Assembly (NCBI GenBank): GCA_047974745.1
Contig: JBKECO010000031.1
Span: 1 to 64,000, forward strand
Direction of reading: 5' to 3'
Length of the DNA stretch: 64,000 nucleotides
DNA from: JBKECO01 sp047974745
Lineage (GTDB): Bacteria; Bacillota; Clostridia; Lachnospirales; Lachnospiraceae
Shown here: positions 53,095 through 62,295 of the stretch, in pieces
How positions within the stretch are numbered: position 1 is the stretch's first letter
Layout: every line of letters starts with the position of its first letter
Translations under genes and position numbers: made by a program
Notes under the pieces: model-generated
What the model was told of the DNA's origin: nothing
What the model saw: only the letters and a program-made list of their open reading frames with translations
The model's database searches: none

Positions 53095-53729
53095 AATGAA
53101 TTCTCCTGACTGATTTGTACTTTTCCATCCGTTATTACAATTCTTCCATTTGCAATCAGATCAACAGCCTTCGGTAGCAGTTGCCACTCCGCTTCCAACA
53201 TCACCCTCTTCTGTAGGGATTCTGCTGAATCTGTGAACAACACTTCGACCGCTTTCTGTAAAATGATTGGTCCGGTGTCTGTTCCTTCGTCCACAAAATG
53301 AACTGTAGCCCCACTGATTTTGACACCTCTTTCTAAGGCGGCTTCATGGACTCTCAGGCCATAATAGCCCTTGCCGCAAAAAGCAGGGATCAGTGATGGA
53401 TGTATATTGATCATGCGAAAATGATACATCTTTATCATTTCAGGTGGAATCACAACGAGAAATCCTGCAAGTACGACCAGATCAGGTGCAAATCCATTCA
53501 ATTTGTCCAAAAAATCTCTATTAAAGGCCTCTCTGTCCAAATAGTCCTTCGGTGATATACAAAGTGCCGGGATCTCATTCTTTTTTGCCCGCTCCAGCGC
53601 ATATGCATTAGGATTATTACTTATCACTGCTACGATTTCAGCATTGGTGGTGCTCTTATTGTTTATTGCATCAATCAGAGCTTGTAGATTCGTGCCTCCT
53701 CCGGACACAAGGACAGCGATTCTTAACAT
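53091..53729 (-). CDS. purN: Phosphoribosylglycinamide formyltransferase
   Basis: PurN transfers a formyl group from 10-formyl-tetrahydrofolate to GAR. It has VLVSGGGTNLQALIDA, the catalytic Asn and His in MINIHPSLIPAF and the catalytic Asp in VDEGTDTGPII. At 212 aa it is typical. It overlaps purM by 7 nt and purD by 4 nt. Confidence 0.97.
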   Translation of the reverse strand: MLRIAVLVSGGGTNLQALIDAINNKSTTNAEIVAVISNNPNAYALERAKKNEIPALCISPKDYLDREAFNRDFLDKLNGFAPDLVVLAGFLVVIPPEMIKMYHFRMINIHPSLIPAFCGKGYYGLRVHEAALERGVKISGATVHFVDEGTDTGPIILQKAVEVLFTDSAESLQKRVMLEAEWQLLPKAVDLIANGRIVITDGKVQISQENSL

Positions 53730-54748
53730 AGAACCACACCCTTCTCTCCATTCGTTATTTTGCCTACCACATAAGCGCTTTCTCCTGCTGACTCAATGGC
53801 AGCCACTGCCTCCTCCACATGTTCTGGATCTACTGCTAAAATCATTCCAAGTCCCATGTTATAAGTATTGTACATCATGACATCCTCGATATTTCCTTCC
53901 TTTTGAATCAGTTGGAAAATTGGAGGTATAGGATAGCTTCCTTTATCTACATGAGCTGTTTTTCCTTCCGGAAGCATTCTCGGTATGTTTTCATAGAATC
54001 CTCCACCTGTGATATGACTGCACGCTTTTATACGAATTCCAGACTCTTTAAGTTTCCGAAGAGCAGTGACATAAATTTTTGTAGGAGCAATCAAGGCTTC
54101 ACCAAGGGTCATGCCGAGATCCTCATGGAAGGTGTTCAATGCTTCCACTGTCATGGGAAATACTTTTCTGACTAGTGAGAAGCCGTTAGAATGCACTCCG
54201 GATGAGGCCATGCCAATCAAAATATCTCCATCCTTTAATTCCTTGCCAGTAATGATGTCCTTCTCGTCAACAACACCAACCGCAAATCCTGCAAGATCAT
54301 ATTCCTCCTCAGGATAAAATCCCGGCATCTCAGCGGTTTCCCCACCAATTAATGCTGCATTCGACTGTCTGCATCCCTCTGCAACGCCGCTGACGATCGT
54401 AGCAATTTTCTCAGGATAATTTTTCCCACAGGCAATATAGTCAAGAAAGAACAGTGGTTCTCCGCCAGCGCAGGCGATATCATTCACACACATTGCAACA
54501 CAGTCGATCCCAATCGTATCATGTTTGTCCATAAGAAAGGCCAGCTTCAGTTTCGTTCCGACTCCATCTGTCCCAGATACAAGTGTAGGCTTTTCCATGC
54601 TTTTAAAAGCTTCCATAGAAAAAGCTCCTGAAAATCCACCCAGGTTCGTGAGAACCTCTGGCCTCATCGTCGCCTGTACATGCTTTTTCATTAACTCTAC
54701 CGACTTATAACCGGCTTCTATATCCACTCCTGCATTTTTGTAATCCAT
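53723..54748 (-). CDS. purM: Phosphoribosylformylglycinamidine cyclo-ligase
   Basis: PurM makes AIR in purine synthesis. It shows VSGTDGVGTKLKLAF, GETAEMPGFY, ASSGVHSNGFSLVRK and HITGGGFYENIPR. I start at the ATG at 54748, which has AGGAGG 8 nt upstream and gives the normal N terminus MDYKNAGVDIEAG and 341 aa. It opens the purMND run. The other pur genes are not in the window, and no purine riboswitch is visible in the 146 nt upstream. Confidence 0.96.
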   Translation of the reverse strand: MDYKNAGVDIEAGYKSVELMKKHVQATMRPEVLTNLGGFSGAFSMEAFKSMEKPTLVSGTDGVGTKLKLAFLMDKHDTIGIDCVAMCVNDIACAGGEPLFFLDYIACGKNYPEKIATIVSGVAEGCRQSNAALIGGETAEMPGFYPEEEYDLAGFAVGVVDEKDIITGKELKDGDILIGMASSGVHSNGFSLVRKVFPMTVEALNTFHEDLGMTLGEALIAPTKIYVTALRKLKESGIRIKACSHITGGGFYENIPRMLPEGKTAHVDKGSYPIPPIFQLIQKEGNIEDVMMYNTYNMGLGMILAVDPEHVEEAVAAIESAGESAYVVGKITNGEKGVVLC

Positions 54749-54894
54749 CTGATCTTCCTCCTGCCTGTTCGACAATAGTTCTGCAATATTTTCTCTCTCT
54801 AGTTTAAATAATATTTCAGTGGAATTCAAATTATTAAAATTTATACACTTATTATTATCACTTATGTTATATGCTTAATATATAAGTATTGCAT

Positions 54895-56967
54895 CTATTC
54901 TAAAGGACCATTCAGCTCTTCGGTTCCGGGTACTGCAAATTTACCCTCTTCTATAATAGGTATCATGTCCCCTGCTGATGTGATTGCATGGATAGAAGAA
55001 AGCTCATCATAGGGAATCGTAATGTCTGTGTGACAATTAAAATATGCATCCTTACTATCGACGTTCCTCTTGGCAGAAATCTCATTTTCTCTTGCTACGA
55101 TTTCTTTTCCGTCTGGATTAAAGACCTTTATTTCTTCTGCATGAGAATAACAAGTATCTCCTACAGCAAAGTGTGGGCCCATTTTTTCAGCAATCAGGAT
55201 CGGTAGTTTGTCTGCGATCTGATAAGTCTTTGCCATTTTATAAGCTGTTGTATTTGTACCAATAGCAAATTCACCGATCGGCAGTGATTCATGACGATTC
55301 AGCAAATTCTCGAAAATGAATTGTTTGTTTTCCTTCTCGGATGCAAAATTGGAACAGTTATACTCAACGATGATTCCATCCGCAAAAAGAAGTTCCAAAT
55401 CCAAATACTTTAACCCATTTAAAAATACTTGCGTCACGTGAAGTGTTCCATTTGTTCCCTTTAAAACAGGTGATGTAAAAACTTCACCCACTGGAATATT
55501 CACATCCGCAACACAGTTCTCGAACTTGGTCTCTTTCTCCGCATCCGTCAAAGGATAAAGCGAAATAGTCAGATCCGTTCTGTTCTTTCCTGCACCTTTT
55601 ACCACAACAGAATCTGCTGCGTCTAGAACATCGATCAGCTTCTGTTGGATAGTGCGGTATATCATGTAATCAAGGGTATTGATCTTGACTGTCTCTCGAA
55701 AGATCTCTTCAAAATTGTTACCAATAACCGGAATAGGATAGGCGATGATCGTGAAGCTACGCTCTTCATCCGGTATGTACATATTCGTTAGTTCCGCTGC
55801 CCGGCTTTGATAGCTTACATTTAGTTCATTCTGTTCCTTTGAGTAGGCAGGTGCTTCTTTTTTATTGCTCGGTGCAAAAGGTGCTTCCCCAAAAATCTCT
55901 ATGACAGCAGGACCTGCATGACCCCTCGACTCTATTCTATAAAGCTCAAAGGCAGATTTCAGAGTCTCTAATCTTCGCTCTACAAATGCTTTGTCCAGAT
56001 AGAAGAATTTGTCGTTTCGATGATCGAACTCGAACTGATGGTTCACCGGCTTTGTATAGTAGCCATAGCTTCTCCGACCAGTTACAAAGAAAGAAGATGT
56101 ATTATTTCTCGAAATGGTTGTTTTTAAACCTTTTGCCTCAATATTTCTAACCGCAGCTGCTGCTACCCGTTCAAAACCTACCGGATAGATCAATGCGATC
56201 GTGGATTTTTTCGACAAGTCCTTGCCAAGTGCCTGATAACCTGTATAAAATCCTTCCGTCATAGTATCAGCCATGGACTGTATTTCTTCCTCAGAAAATT
56301 GATTCAAAAAAGTGGCGGTATTCATTTCACTGGTCGTTATATACTCCCCATATCGATACAGATACCGTAAGTCATTCAGATCGGCTTCTTTCAAAATCGA
56401 TGTATAAAAATCATATTCCGGATCCACCATCTCACCAATTTTTTCTTCCGAAAAAATTTCACTGTAATCATGAAAGAACCAGCGGATGATATCTTGGATC
56501 TCATCATAGGAGGTTCCCGTCTCGGATTCAAAACAATTATAAATTTCAACGAACAGTTCGGTATAAATCGTGATATCCCGTTTTCGGCCTTCAAATGCAA
56601 ATCCGATCAAAGAACGAAGCTCTGTATATAAAAAACATAGTATCGAACCAAATTCCTCGCCGAGAAGTCTGACTGCTACTTCTGGATTAGCATAGCTTCT
56701 ATCATAGTTACCTGGAAGTATTTCGTAGTAGAAATTCCAATTTGTCTCTTCACATTCTTCTATCGACCGATCATACATTGCTCCCGTTTCGACCTGCCTA
56801 ACTACCTGATCGATCTGTTTTAAAAAATCCGCTGTCTTGCGAAAGTAATCCCAGAATTGATCAGGAACTGCATGCTCCGTCCTGATCAAAAGTACACGAT
56901 CCATGATTAGTTCATAGCGTTCGCGTACATCTTCATTTGCTTCATGTATTCTTTCTTTATATCCCAT
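54895..56967 (-). CDS. M29 family aminopeptidase with long N-terminal extension
   Basis: The C-terminal part (about residues 300-690) is a leucyl aminopeptidase of peptidase family M29, with the expected metal-site segments VPVGEVFTSPV, a Glu in RHESLPIGEFAIGTN, and HFAVGDTCYSHAEE and CHTDITI. M29 enzymes are usually about 410 aa; here some 280 extra residues, mostly acidic and helical, precede the domain. I start at the ATG at 56967 with GGGAG 6 nt upstream. It overlaps the HD hydrolase gene by 11 nt, so the two are coupled. Confidence 0.88.
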   Translation of the reverse strand: MGYKERIHEANEDVRERYELIMDRVLLIRTEHAVPDQFWDYFRKTADFLKQIDQVVRQVETGAMYDRSIEECEETNWNFYYEILPGNYDRSYANPEVAVRLLGEEFGSILCFLYTELRSLIGFAFEGRKRDITIYTELFVEIYNCFESETGTSYDEIQDIIRWFFHDYSEIFSEEKIGEMVDPEYDFYTSILKEADLNDLRYLYRYGEYITTSEMNTATFLNQFSEEEIQSMADTMTEGFYTGYQALGKDLSKKSTIALIYPVGFERVAAAAVRNIEAKGLKTTISRNNTSSFFVTGRRSYGYYTKPVNHQFEFDHRNDKFFYLDKAFVERRLETLKSAFELYRIESRGHAGPAVIEIFGEAPFAPSNKKEAPAYSKEQNELNVSYQSRAAELTNMYIPDEERSFTIIAYPIPVIGNNFEEIFRETVKINTLDYMIYRTIQQKLIDVLDAADSVVVKGAGKNRTDLTISLYPLTDAEKETKFENCVADVNIPVGEVFTSPVLKGTNGTLHVTQVFLNGLKYLDLELLFADGIIVEYNCSNFASEKENKQFIFENLLNRHESLPIGEFAIGTNTTAYKMAKTYQIADKLPILIAEKMGPHFAVGDTCYSHAEEIKVFNPDGKEIVARENEISAKRNVDSKDAYFNCHTDITIPYDELSSIHAITSAGDMIPIIEEGKFAVPGTEELNGPLE

Positions 56968-57574
56968 TCTCTGCTCCCTGTCCTTCATCATCGATCAGAT
57001 TTTCCTTTTCCAGATTCGAATAGATCATCTCCTCGATTACCTGCCATAGTATTTGCGAGCCTTCCGCAGTTCTGCTGTTTCTTTTCATGATCTGGCTCTT
57101 TGTGACCTGATGTTCACGCCAGGATAATCCACCCTGAGCGTTCGTCAGCAGAACCGGTTGGATTTTATCCAGTGTATTGGCAAATTTAGCCTCTGGTGTC
57201 TCCATCGCTTCAAATTCTTCCCAGATGCTGAGATATTCATCTCTTTGTCCCTCCGGAAGCAATCCATATAAGCGATCTGCTGCTATTTGCTCGCGCTGTA
57301 TTTTTGTTTCATTTCCACTTGTGTCGTAGGCATAGGTGTCACCCGCATCTATTTCGATAATATCGTGCAACAGAACCATTTTAACAGTTCTTAGGATATC
57401 TATTTTTTCGTTCGCATAGTCTGCAAGAAGGACTGCCATTACTGCTAGATGCCATCCATGCTCAGCATCGTTTTCTTTTCGTACGCCGCTTGCCAGATAT
57501 GTCTGCCGCATGATTTCCTTTTGCTTATCCAGTTCCAATATGAAATTCAGGGTATCCTGCAGATTATTATCCAT
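56957..57574 (-). CDS. HD domain hydrolase (YfbR/HDDC2-like)
   Basis: The 205-aa protein has the HD signature with metal ligands in ENDAEHGWHLAVMAVLLAD and LLHDIIEIDAGDTY. It resembles HD_3 family 5'-deoxynucleotidases (YfbR, HDDC2), so a role in nucleotide turnover is likely but unproven. I prefer the ATG at 57574 (AAAGGA 8 nt upstream); the ATG 9 nt earlier is possible. It precedes and overlaps the M29 aminopeptidase gene. Confidence 0.85.
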   Translation of the reverse strand: MDNNLQDTLNFILELDKQKEIMRQTYLASGVRKENDAEHGWHLAVMAVLLADYANEKIDILRTVKMVLLHDIIEIDAGDTYAYDTSGNETKIQREQIAADRLYGLLPEGQRDEYLSIWEEFEAMETPEAKFANTLDKIQPVLLTNAQGGLSWREHQVTKSQIMKRNSRTAEGSQILWQVIEEMIYSNLEKENLIDDEGQGAENGI

Positions 57575-57604
57575 ACGTTGCATCCTTTCCTTCTGACCCT
57601 CATA

Positions 57605-57934
57605 TCAGCTCAAGATCAGGTAGATTCCGTTGAAATAGAAAATCGTCCAGATCAAAGTCATTGCGATAGACAAAAATACAGAAAGTCTGGGAAACAACCG
57701 ATATGTTTCCTCTTCCCGAAAACTCATGATTCCAATGATGATTGCTCCGACGGCGAGAATAAATGCCAGTATACCGGCACTTCCCAAATAAACACTTCCT
57801 TCTCCACCCTTTTGATAGGATGCCAATACGACTAAAAAAAGGGTCAGCATAGATCCTGCTGAAATACAGCAGGATATGATTCCCTTTTTAGAGTGTTTTT
57901 TTCTTGTGAATTTATAGTTGCTTTTTCTCCTCAT
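57605..57934 (-). CDS. Small membrane protein, DUF6142-like
   Basis: The 109-aa protein has a basic N terminus (KFTRKKHSKKGIIS) and three helices (about residues 20-40, 47-70 and 85-107). The pattern fits my memory of DUF6142, which has no known function; this label is tentative. Its start overlaps the end of the VanZ-like gene by 23 nt. Confidence 0.7.
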   Translation of the reverse strand: MRRKSNYKFTRKKHSKKGIISCCISAGSMLTLFLVVLASYQKGGEGSVYLGSAGILAFILAVGAIIIGIMSFREEETYRLFPRLSVFLSIAMTLIWTIFYFNGIYLILS

Positions 57935-58391
57935 GATACTTGTTCCAGACCCTTCTTAATAGCAGATACAACAGGAACCCAATGGCTCCGCCTATCGTAT
58001 TTAAAATCATGTCATCCACATCAAAGCTGCCAACCCTAGCGACCAGCTGCACTAATTCAATCGACAGGCTAAGGACAAAGGACAAGAGGATCACACAGAT
58101 CCATTTTCTGCATTTTTTTAACAGCATCGGCAAGAACATTCCGAAGGGAATGAGAACTATGACATTGCCAATCAGATTTAGACAAACGACCCTCATCGAT
58201 AAAATATCTCTATACGTCCAAAAGCGTAGTATTTCCTTAAAGGGTATAAAGTTGTAATGATAGTCTTCCGTAAGGTGAGTCCTCCCCCAGCTGTCTGCAA
58301 AAAAGAGAAAATAAGCCAAAAGTATCAGATATAATGTAAATAGAATTATGATTCCCGTTCTGATTATTTTTTTCTTTTTTCTATATTCCAA
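57912..58391 (-). CDS. VanZ-like family membrane protein
   Basis: The 159-aa protein has four helices and the VanZ pattern: NFIPFKEILRF, NLIGNVIVLIPFGMFLPML, SLSIELVQL and the acidic FDVDDMILNTIGGAIGF. VanZ relatives give low-level teicoplanin resistance in one context, but most are of unknown function. It lies 20 nt after pyrE on the same strand. Confidence 0.88.
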   Translation of the reverse strand: MEYRKKKKIIRTGIIILFTLYLILLAYFLFFADSWGRTHLTEDYHYNFIPFKEILRFWTYRDILSMRVVCLNLIGNVIVLIPFGMFLPMLLKKCRKWICVILLSFVLSLSIELVQLVARVGSFDVDDMILNTIGGAIGFLLYLLLRRVWNKYHEEKKQL

Positions 58392-58411
58392 TTTTTGGAC
58401 CCTCGTTCAGA

Positions 58412-59086
58412 TTATTGCACACCGTACTGCATATAATAGCTGTCGATCGCATCCTTTAATGGTTCATCAATAATAACATTCCCTTTATACGGGCGATTGT
58501 AAAGATGCTCGACCACGTCCTTCATAGTAACAATTGCAGTCGTTGTAAGACCATAAGTCTCCTTGATTTCCTCCAGTGCACTTTTTGTTCCCTGCCCGCG
58601 CTCCATTCGGTCTACGGATACCACCAGACCACGTACATCCGTGTCGCCCTGAGCTTTTAAGATCGGGAGTGTTTCACCGATCGAGGTGCCGGCTGTTGTG
58701 ACATCCTCAATGATAATTATACGATCTCCATCCTTGATCGGGCTGCCCAGAAGGATTCCGGTATCCCCATGATCTTTTACTTCCTTCCTGTTCGAGCAAT
58801 AGCGGATATCTGCACCATACTGCTCGCTCAGTGCAATAGAAGTGGTAACAGTCAGCGGAATACCCTTATAGGCCGGTCCAAAAAGGACATCAAATTCCAG
58901 ATCAAATGTATCATGAATCGCTTTTGCATAGTACTCGCCCAGTTTTTTCAACTGTGCTCCCGTTCTGTAAAATCCCGTATTGACAAAAAAAGGTGTCTTT
59001 CTTCCACTTTTTGTTACAAAGTCCCCAAATTTAAGGACATTACAATCTATCATAAATTCAATAAATTCCTGTTTGTATTGTTCCAT
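58412..59086 (-). CDS. pyrE: Orotate phosphoribosyltransferase
   Basis: PyrE makes orotidine 5'-phosphate from orotate and PRPP. It has FVTKSGRKTPFFVNTG, the FGPAYKGIPL segment and the PRPP loop IIIEDVTTAGTSI. Length 224 aa. The ribosome binding site (AGGAGG 12 nt upstream, or AGGA nearer) lies in the last codons of a decayed gene, so pyrE was probably once the second gene of an operon. Confidence 0.96.
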   Translation of the reverse strand: MEQYKQEFIEFMIDCNVLKFGDFVTKSGRKTPFFVNTGFYRTGAQLKKLGEYYAKAIHDTFDLEFDVLFGPAYKGIPLTVTTSIALSEQYGADIRYCSNRKEVKDHGDTGILLGSPIKDGDRIIIIEDVTTAGTSIGETLPILKAQGDTDVRGLVVSVDRMERGQGTKSALEEIKETYGLTTTAIVTMKDVVEHLYNRPYKGNVIIDEPLKDAIDSYYMQYGVQ

Positions 59087-59087
59087 A

Positions 59088-59632
59088 CTATCCTAAAACC
59101 TCCTGTTTGAATGTCTTTCGCTTAATTGCCGATCTATCCAAAATCTCTTCGACTTGACTAAAAAAAATCTCTGCCTCACTTACCGTCAATACTCTTCGTT
59201 CTTTCTCTTCTATCTTAGAAATCACAGTATCGATCTGCCTTGCAGAATTTTTGATAAGTAAATCAGAGTCAATCGCTTTTCCAGCATGATAACAAGAATT
59301 CTATAAATTCCTGCGTTCATTGTCTGTTTCTAATTCGTTACTGACATGTAGCATGATAATCAGATTAAGTGATGTGAGTTTTCTCCGACCCAGATCCTGT
59401 TGAACACGTCTGTAATAGGAAGGACTCCAAATATCTCCACTATTCTATCATAAAGCTCAAGCAGTTTCAATCCGTTTCAAAAGGACATTTTACCAACAAT
59501 ATTACCATTTAGAACTGTCACTACACCTAAATCGCCTTGTTTACTGCCAAAGTCGTCAATATAAATGCTGCAGTACCCAAATCGGTTGGCAATGTTTTTT
59601 GATGTACTATGGTAATAGTTTCTCCTATAATC
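59088..59632 (-). pseudogene. Degraded gene upstream of pyrE
   Basis: Translation of the minus strand gives three colinear protein-like pieces: about 45 residues ending GYCSIYIDDFGSKQGDLG... then a stop after KMSF; in the same frame LKLLELYDRIVEIFGVLPI and on to DVFNR; then a frame change and LTSLNLIIMLHVSNELE, one more stop, and a long helical tail (DSDLLIKNSARQIDTVISKI) ending at 59088. The N-terminal end is cut by the terminator of the cupin operon. I do not recognise the family. Confidence 0.65.
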
Positions 59633-59635
59633 AAA

Positions 59636-59676
59636 AATGCCCTCAAAGCTTGTAAAATCAAGCATTCAAGGGCATC
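59636..59676 (-). terminator. Terminator of the adh-cupin operon
   Basis: ATGCCCT and AGGGCAT pair with an inner GCTTG/CAAGC stem; on the minus strand the hairpin is followed by TTTTT. Confidence 0.8.
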
Positions 59677-59697
59677 GTCATGGATATTCAAGAATGA

Positions 59698-60129
59698 TTA
59701 TGCAGGATATTCTGTATCACTCACCTTTTCGCACCATTCAGTGGAAGTATTCTCACCAGGTACTTCCACAGCAATATGGCTGAACCAGGAGTCTTTTTTG
59801 GCACCATGCCAGTGCTTTACATTCGCAGGGATCGTAATTACCATACCAGGAATGAGGCTCACTGCATCTTTCCCTTCCTCCTGATACCAACCTTCTCCAG
59901 CCGTACAGATCAAAATTTGTCCGCCTCCGGATGCAGCGTGGTGAATATGCCAATTATTTTTACAGCCTGGTTCAAAGGTGATGTTGGCAAGAAAGACAGG
60001 ACATGTTCCACGCTCTGTCAGAGGATTTAAAAAAGAAGCTCCACTGAAATACTCGGCGTATCCATCATTAGGTAATCCGGTTCCGAACATATTTGCTTTT
60101 TCAAATTCTTCTCTATTCTGCATTTTCAT
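59698..60129 (-). CDS. Cupin domain protein
   Basis: The 143-aa single-domain cupin has both motifs: NWHIHHAASGGGQILICTAGEGWYQEEG (metal His pair and Glu region) and IPANVKHWHGA. Family relatives with this LTERGTCPVFLANITFEPG stretch occur beside alcohol dehydrogenases and flavodoxins in Firmicutes. The activity is unknown. It overlaps the MerR gene by 17 nt and closes the operon. Confidence 0.85.
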   Translation of the reverse strand: MKMQNREEFEKANMFGTGLPNDGYAEYFSGASFLNPLTERGTCPVFLANITFEPGCKNNWHIHHAASGGGQILICTAGEGWYQEEGKDAVSLIPGMVITIPANVKHWHGAKKDSWFSHIAVEVPGENTSTEWCEKVSDTEYPA

Positions 60130-60523
60130 TTTCCGTGTAACCCTCCTTTGTTTTCAAATTCTCTTCAAATTTGGCCAGTTGATTCTCGTACCCATCTATT
60201 TTTCCATCTAGATAATCCAGAGTCTCCTGAAGATTCAAAATCCTATCGTAAATCTGTGCTCGCTGCTCCAATAACAGATTTTTTCTTGCTTCGATGGTAT
60301 CTTCCTCTCTTTGAAACAGATCTACATATTCAATCAGTAATTCGATCGATAATCCTGCATTTCGCATGCATTTGATAAAATATACCCATCTGCAGTCTGC
60401 CTCTGTATAATCCCGGTTGCCACTTGCACCTCTGTTTACAGGCGGCAGCAATCCTATTCTTTCATAGTATCGAAGCGTATCAGCAGTCAGTCCGTACTTT
60501 TTACTTACTTCAGCAATTGTCAT
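60113..60523 (-). CDS. MerR family regulator, AdhR/NmlR-like
   Basis: The N-terminal winged helix TIAEVSKKYGLTADTLRYYERIGLLPPV matches aldehyde-responsive MerR regulators of the AdhR/NmlR type, and a coiled coil (about residues 75-125) follows. At 136 aa it has a short effector end without a metal-binding cysteine loop. I use the ATG at 60523 (AGGAG 9 nt upstream). The operator of this class is present before the alcohol dehydrogenase gene, so it probably controls its own operon. Confidence 0.9.
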   Translation of the reverse strand: MTIAEVSKKYGLTADTLRYYERIGLLPPVNRGASGNRDYTEADCRWVYFIKCMRNAGLSIELLIEYVDLFQREEDTIEARKNLLLEQRAQIYDRILNLQETLDYLDGKIDGYENQLAKFEENLKTKEGYTENENAE

Positions 60524-60559
60524 ACCTTTCATCTCCTGTACACTACAGTGCTTAGCTTA

Positions 60560-61051
60560 TTATGAAATATCCACTGCTCTTACCCATTCCAAAAGCTCTT
60601 TTTCGGATGTTCGGGTGTTAAATACCTTACCTTCTATAAAATGTGTGGATACAGGACAGCTTGTTTTCAGTTCCTTGAGTGTATTTCCAAATTTACTCCC
60701 ACCAGAGGTCGCAAATACCACGATCGTCTTGCCCTCCAGATTAACTCTTTCAAGAAATGTATTCACGATCGTCGGTGCTACATACCACCAGATCGGGAAC
60801 CCGAGATAAATAACATCATACTCCTCTGCATTCTTCAAACTGCTTCCCATAACAGGACGAAATTCTTTGTTTTTCATTTCTATTGTGCTTCTTGATTTAT
60901 TATTCATCCAATCCAGATCGGCATTTGTATAGATTTCCTCAGGTTCTATTTCAAAAAGGTCCGCATTTGCTGCTTTGGCAAGTACTGATGCGACTGATTT
61001 TGTGACACCACTTGCTGAAAAGTATGCTACAAGTTTTTTACCATTCATCAT
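60560..61051 (-). CDS. Flavodoxin
   Basis: The 163-aa protein has the FMN phosphate loop VAYFSASGVTKSVA and the GFPIWWYVAPTIVNTFLE and FATSGGSKFGNT segments typical of flavodoxin_4 proteins. It should carry electrons in the cytoplasm or act as a quinone/aldehyde-stress flavoprotein. It follows the alcohol dehydrogenase after 44 nt. Confidence 0.9.
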   Translation of the reverse strand: MMNGKKLVAYFSASGVTKSVASVLAKAANADLFEIEPEEIYTNADLDWMNNKSRSTIEMKNKEFRPVMGSSLKNAEEYDVIYLGFPIWWYVAPTIVNTFLERVNLEGKTIVVFATSGGSKFGNTLKELKTSCPVSTHFIEGKVFNTRTSEKELLEWVRAVDIS

Positions 61052-61095
61052 TTTTCACCTCTTTTTTTCTAAATACCTTTCCATGTACTTCAAAC

Positions 61096-62262
61096 TTACA
61101 GGCAGTTCTGAAAGATATTTACAACATCTGCTTCATTTAGTGGTTTGAATGCATATTTCAACCCGCCGCTCATAGATTTTTTGGCCATGAGTTCAAAGTT
61201 ACTGTTATCTATTCCTATTTCTGTAAATGTACTTTGGAGCCCAAGTGTCTGAAACAAAAATTCTGATACCTTTTCTATGCTCAATTTGGCAACTTCCATC
61301 TGTGGCAAAGAAGCATCGATGCCAAATACATTCACACCGAACTGATAATATTTGGATACTGTCGTCTCGTCTAAACAGTATTCCAGCCACCTTGGGGTCA
61401 GAATCGCAAGACCAAGACCATGTGTTATGTCATAAATGGCAGAAATCTCATGTTCCATTGGATGGCAGCTCCAGGCCTGTCTTTTTCCACCATTCACAAA
61501 ACCATTGATCGCCCAGGATGAGGTCCACATTAAATTGGCTCTGGCTTCATAATCATCTGGCTTTTCCAATGCAACAGGAGCATACTTGATAATTGTTTTC
61601 ATCAGACCTTCCATAACAGTATCTAACATAAATAAATCCTGGTTCATGTTAAAATATACTTCCAGAATGTGATTCAGCATATCTGCTGCACCACAAGCGG
61701 TCTGATATTGATTCACAGTATATGTATTTGTTGGATCTAAAAAAGATACTTTTGGCTGCATGACAGGGAATAATAGCCCTATTTTATCATGAGTCTGCGG
61801 ATTGCTGATGACACCACCGCAGTCCATTTCTGATCCGGTTGCTGCCAGAGTAAGGATATCTATAATAGGGAGGCACTTCTCCACTCCCGTTTTCTGTGTC
61901 AGGATATCCCATGCATCCCCATCGTAAAAAGCTGCTGCTCCAATATATTTTGTACAGTCAATGACCGAGCCTCCACCCACAGCTAAAAGCACATCAATGT
62001 TTTCTTTTTTGCAGATATCGGCACCTACATTGACAGAACTCACTCTCGGATTGGGATCAATTCCTGATAGTTCAAATAATTCCAGTCCTGCCTTTTTGAT
62101 TTCAGTAATTACTTTGTCATAGAGCCCTATTTTCTTTATGGATCCTCCTCCATACGTCAAAAGAACTTTTGTGCCATACCTGCTCAGCTCTGCTCCAAGA
62201 TGTTCTAACTGGTCTTCTCCAAAATACACTTTTGTGGGTATATCATAAATAAAACTATTCAT
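61096..62262 (-). CDS. Iron-containing alcohol dehydrogenase (YqhD/butanol dehydrogenase-like)
   Basis: This group III NAD(P)H-dependent dehydrogenase reduces aldehydes to alcohols. It has GGGSVIDCTKYIG for the cofactor and the metal ligands Asp and His in CGAADMLNHILE, His in SCHPMEHEIS and His in YDITHGLGLAIL. Length 388 aa. I use the ATG at 62262 with AAGGAG 6 nt upstream. It is first in an operon with flavodoxin, MerR and cupin behind a MerR-type promoter. Confidence 0.93.
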   Translation of the reverse strand: MNSFIYDIPTKVYFGEDQLEHLGAELSRYGTKVLLTYGGGSIKKIGLYDKVITEIKKAGLELFELSGIDPNPRVSSVNVGADICKKENIDVLLAVGGGSVIDCTKYIGAAAFYDGDAWDILTQKTGVEKCLPIIDILTLAATGSEMDCGGVISNPQTHDKIGLLFPVMQPKVSFLDPTNTYTVNQYQTACGAADMLNHILEVYFNMNQDLFMLDTVMEGLMKTIIKYAPVALEKPDDYEARANLMWTSSWAINGFVNGGKRQAWSCHPMEHEISAIYDITHGLGLAILTPRWLEYCLDETTVSKYYQFGVNVFGIDASLPQMEVAKLSIEKVSEFLFQTLGLQSTFTEIGIDNSNFELMAKKSMSGGLKYAFKPLNEADVVNIFQNCL

Positions 62263-62295
62263 TCTGTTCTCCTTGTATCTCATCTTTTGTTAGTT

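Noticed and set aside
54749..54894. Purine riboswitch before purM
   Set aside because: The gap is AT-rich and lacks the conserved loop sequences of the purine or PRPP aptamers.
59477..59665. Minus-strand frame of 62 codons as a separate gene
   Set aside because: Its start codon lies in a terminator hairpin and its sequence continues, after a stop and a shift, as part of the decayed gene before pyrE.
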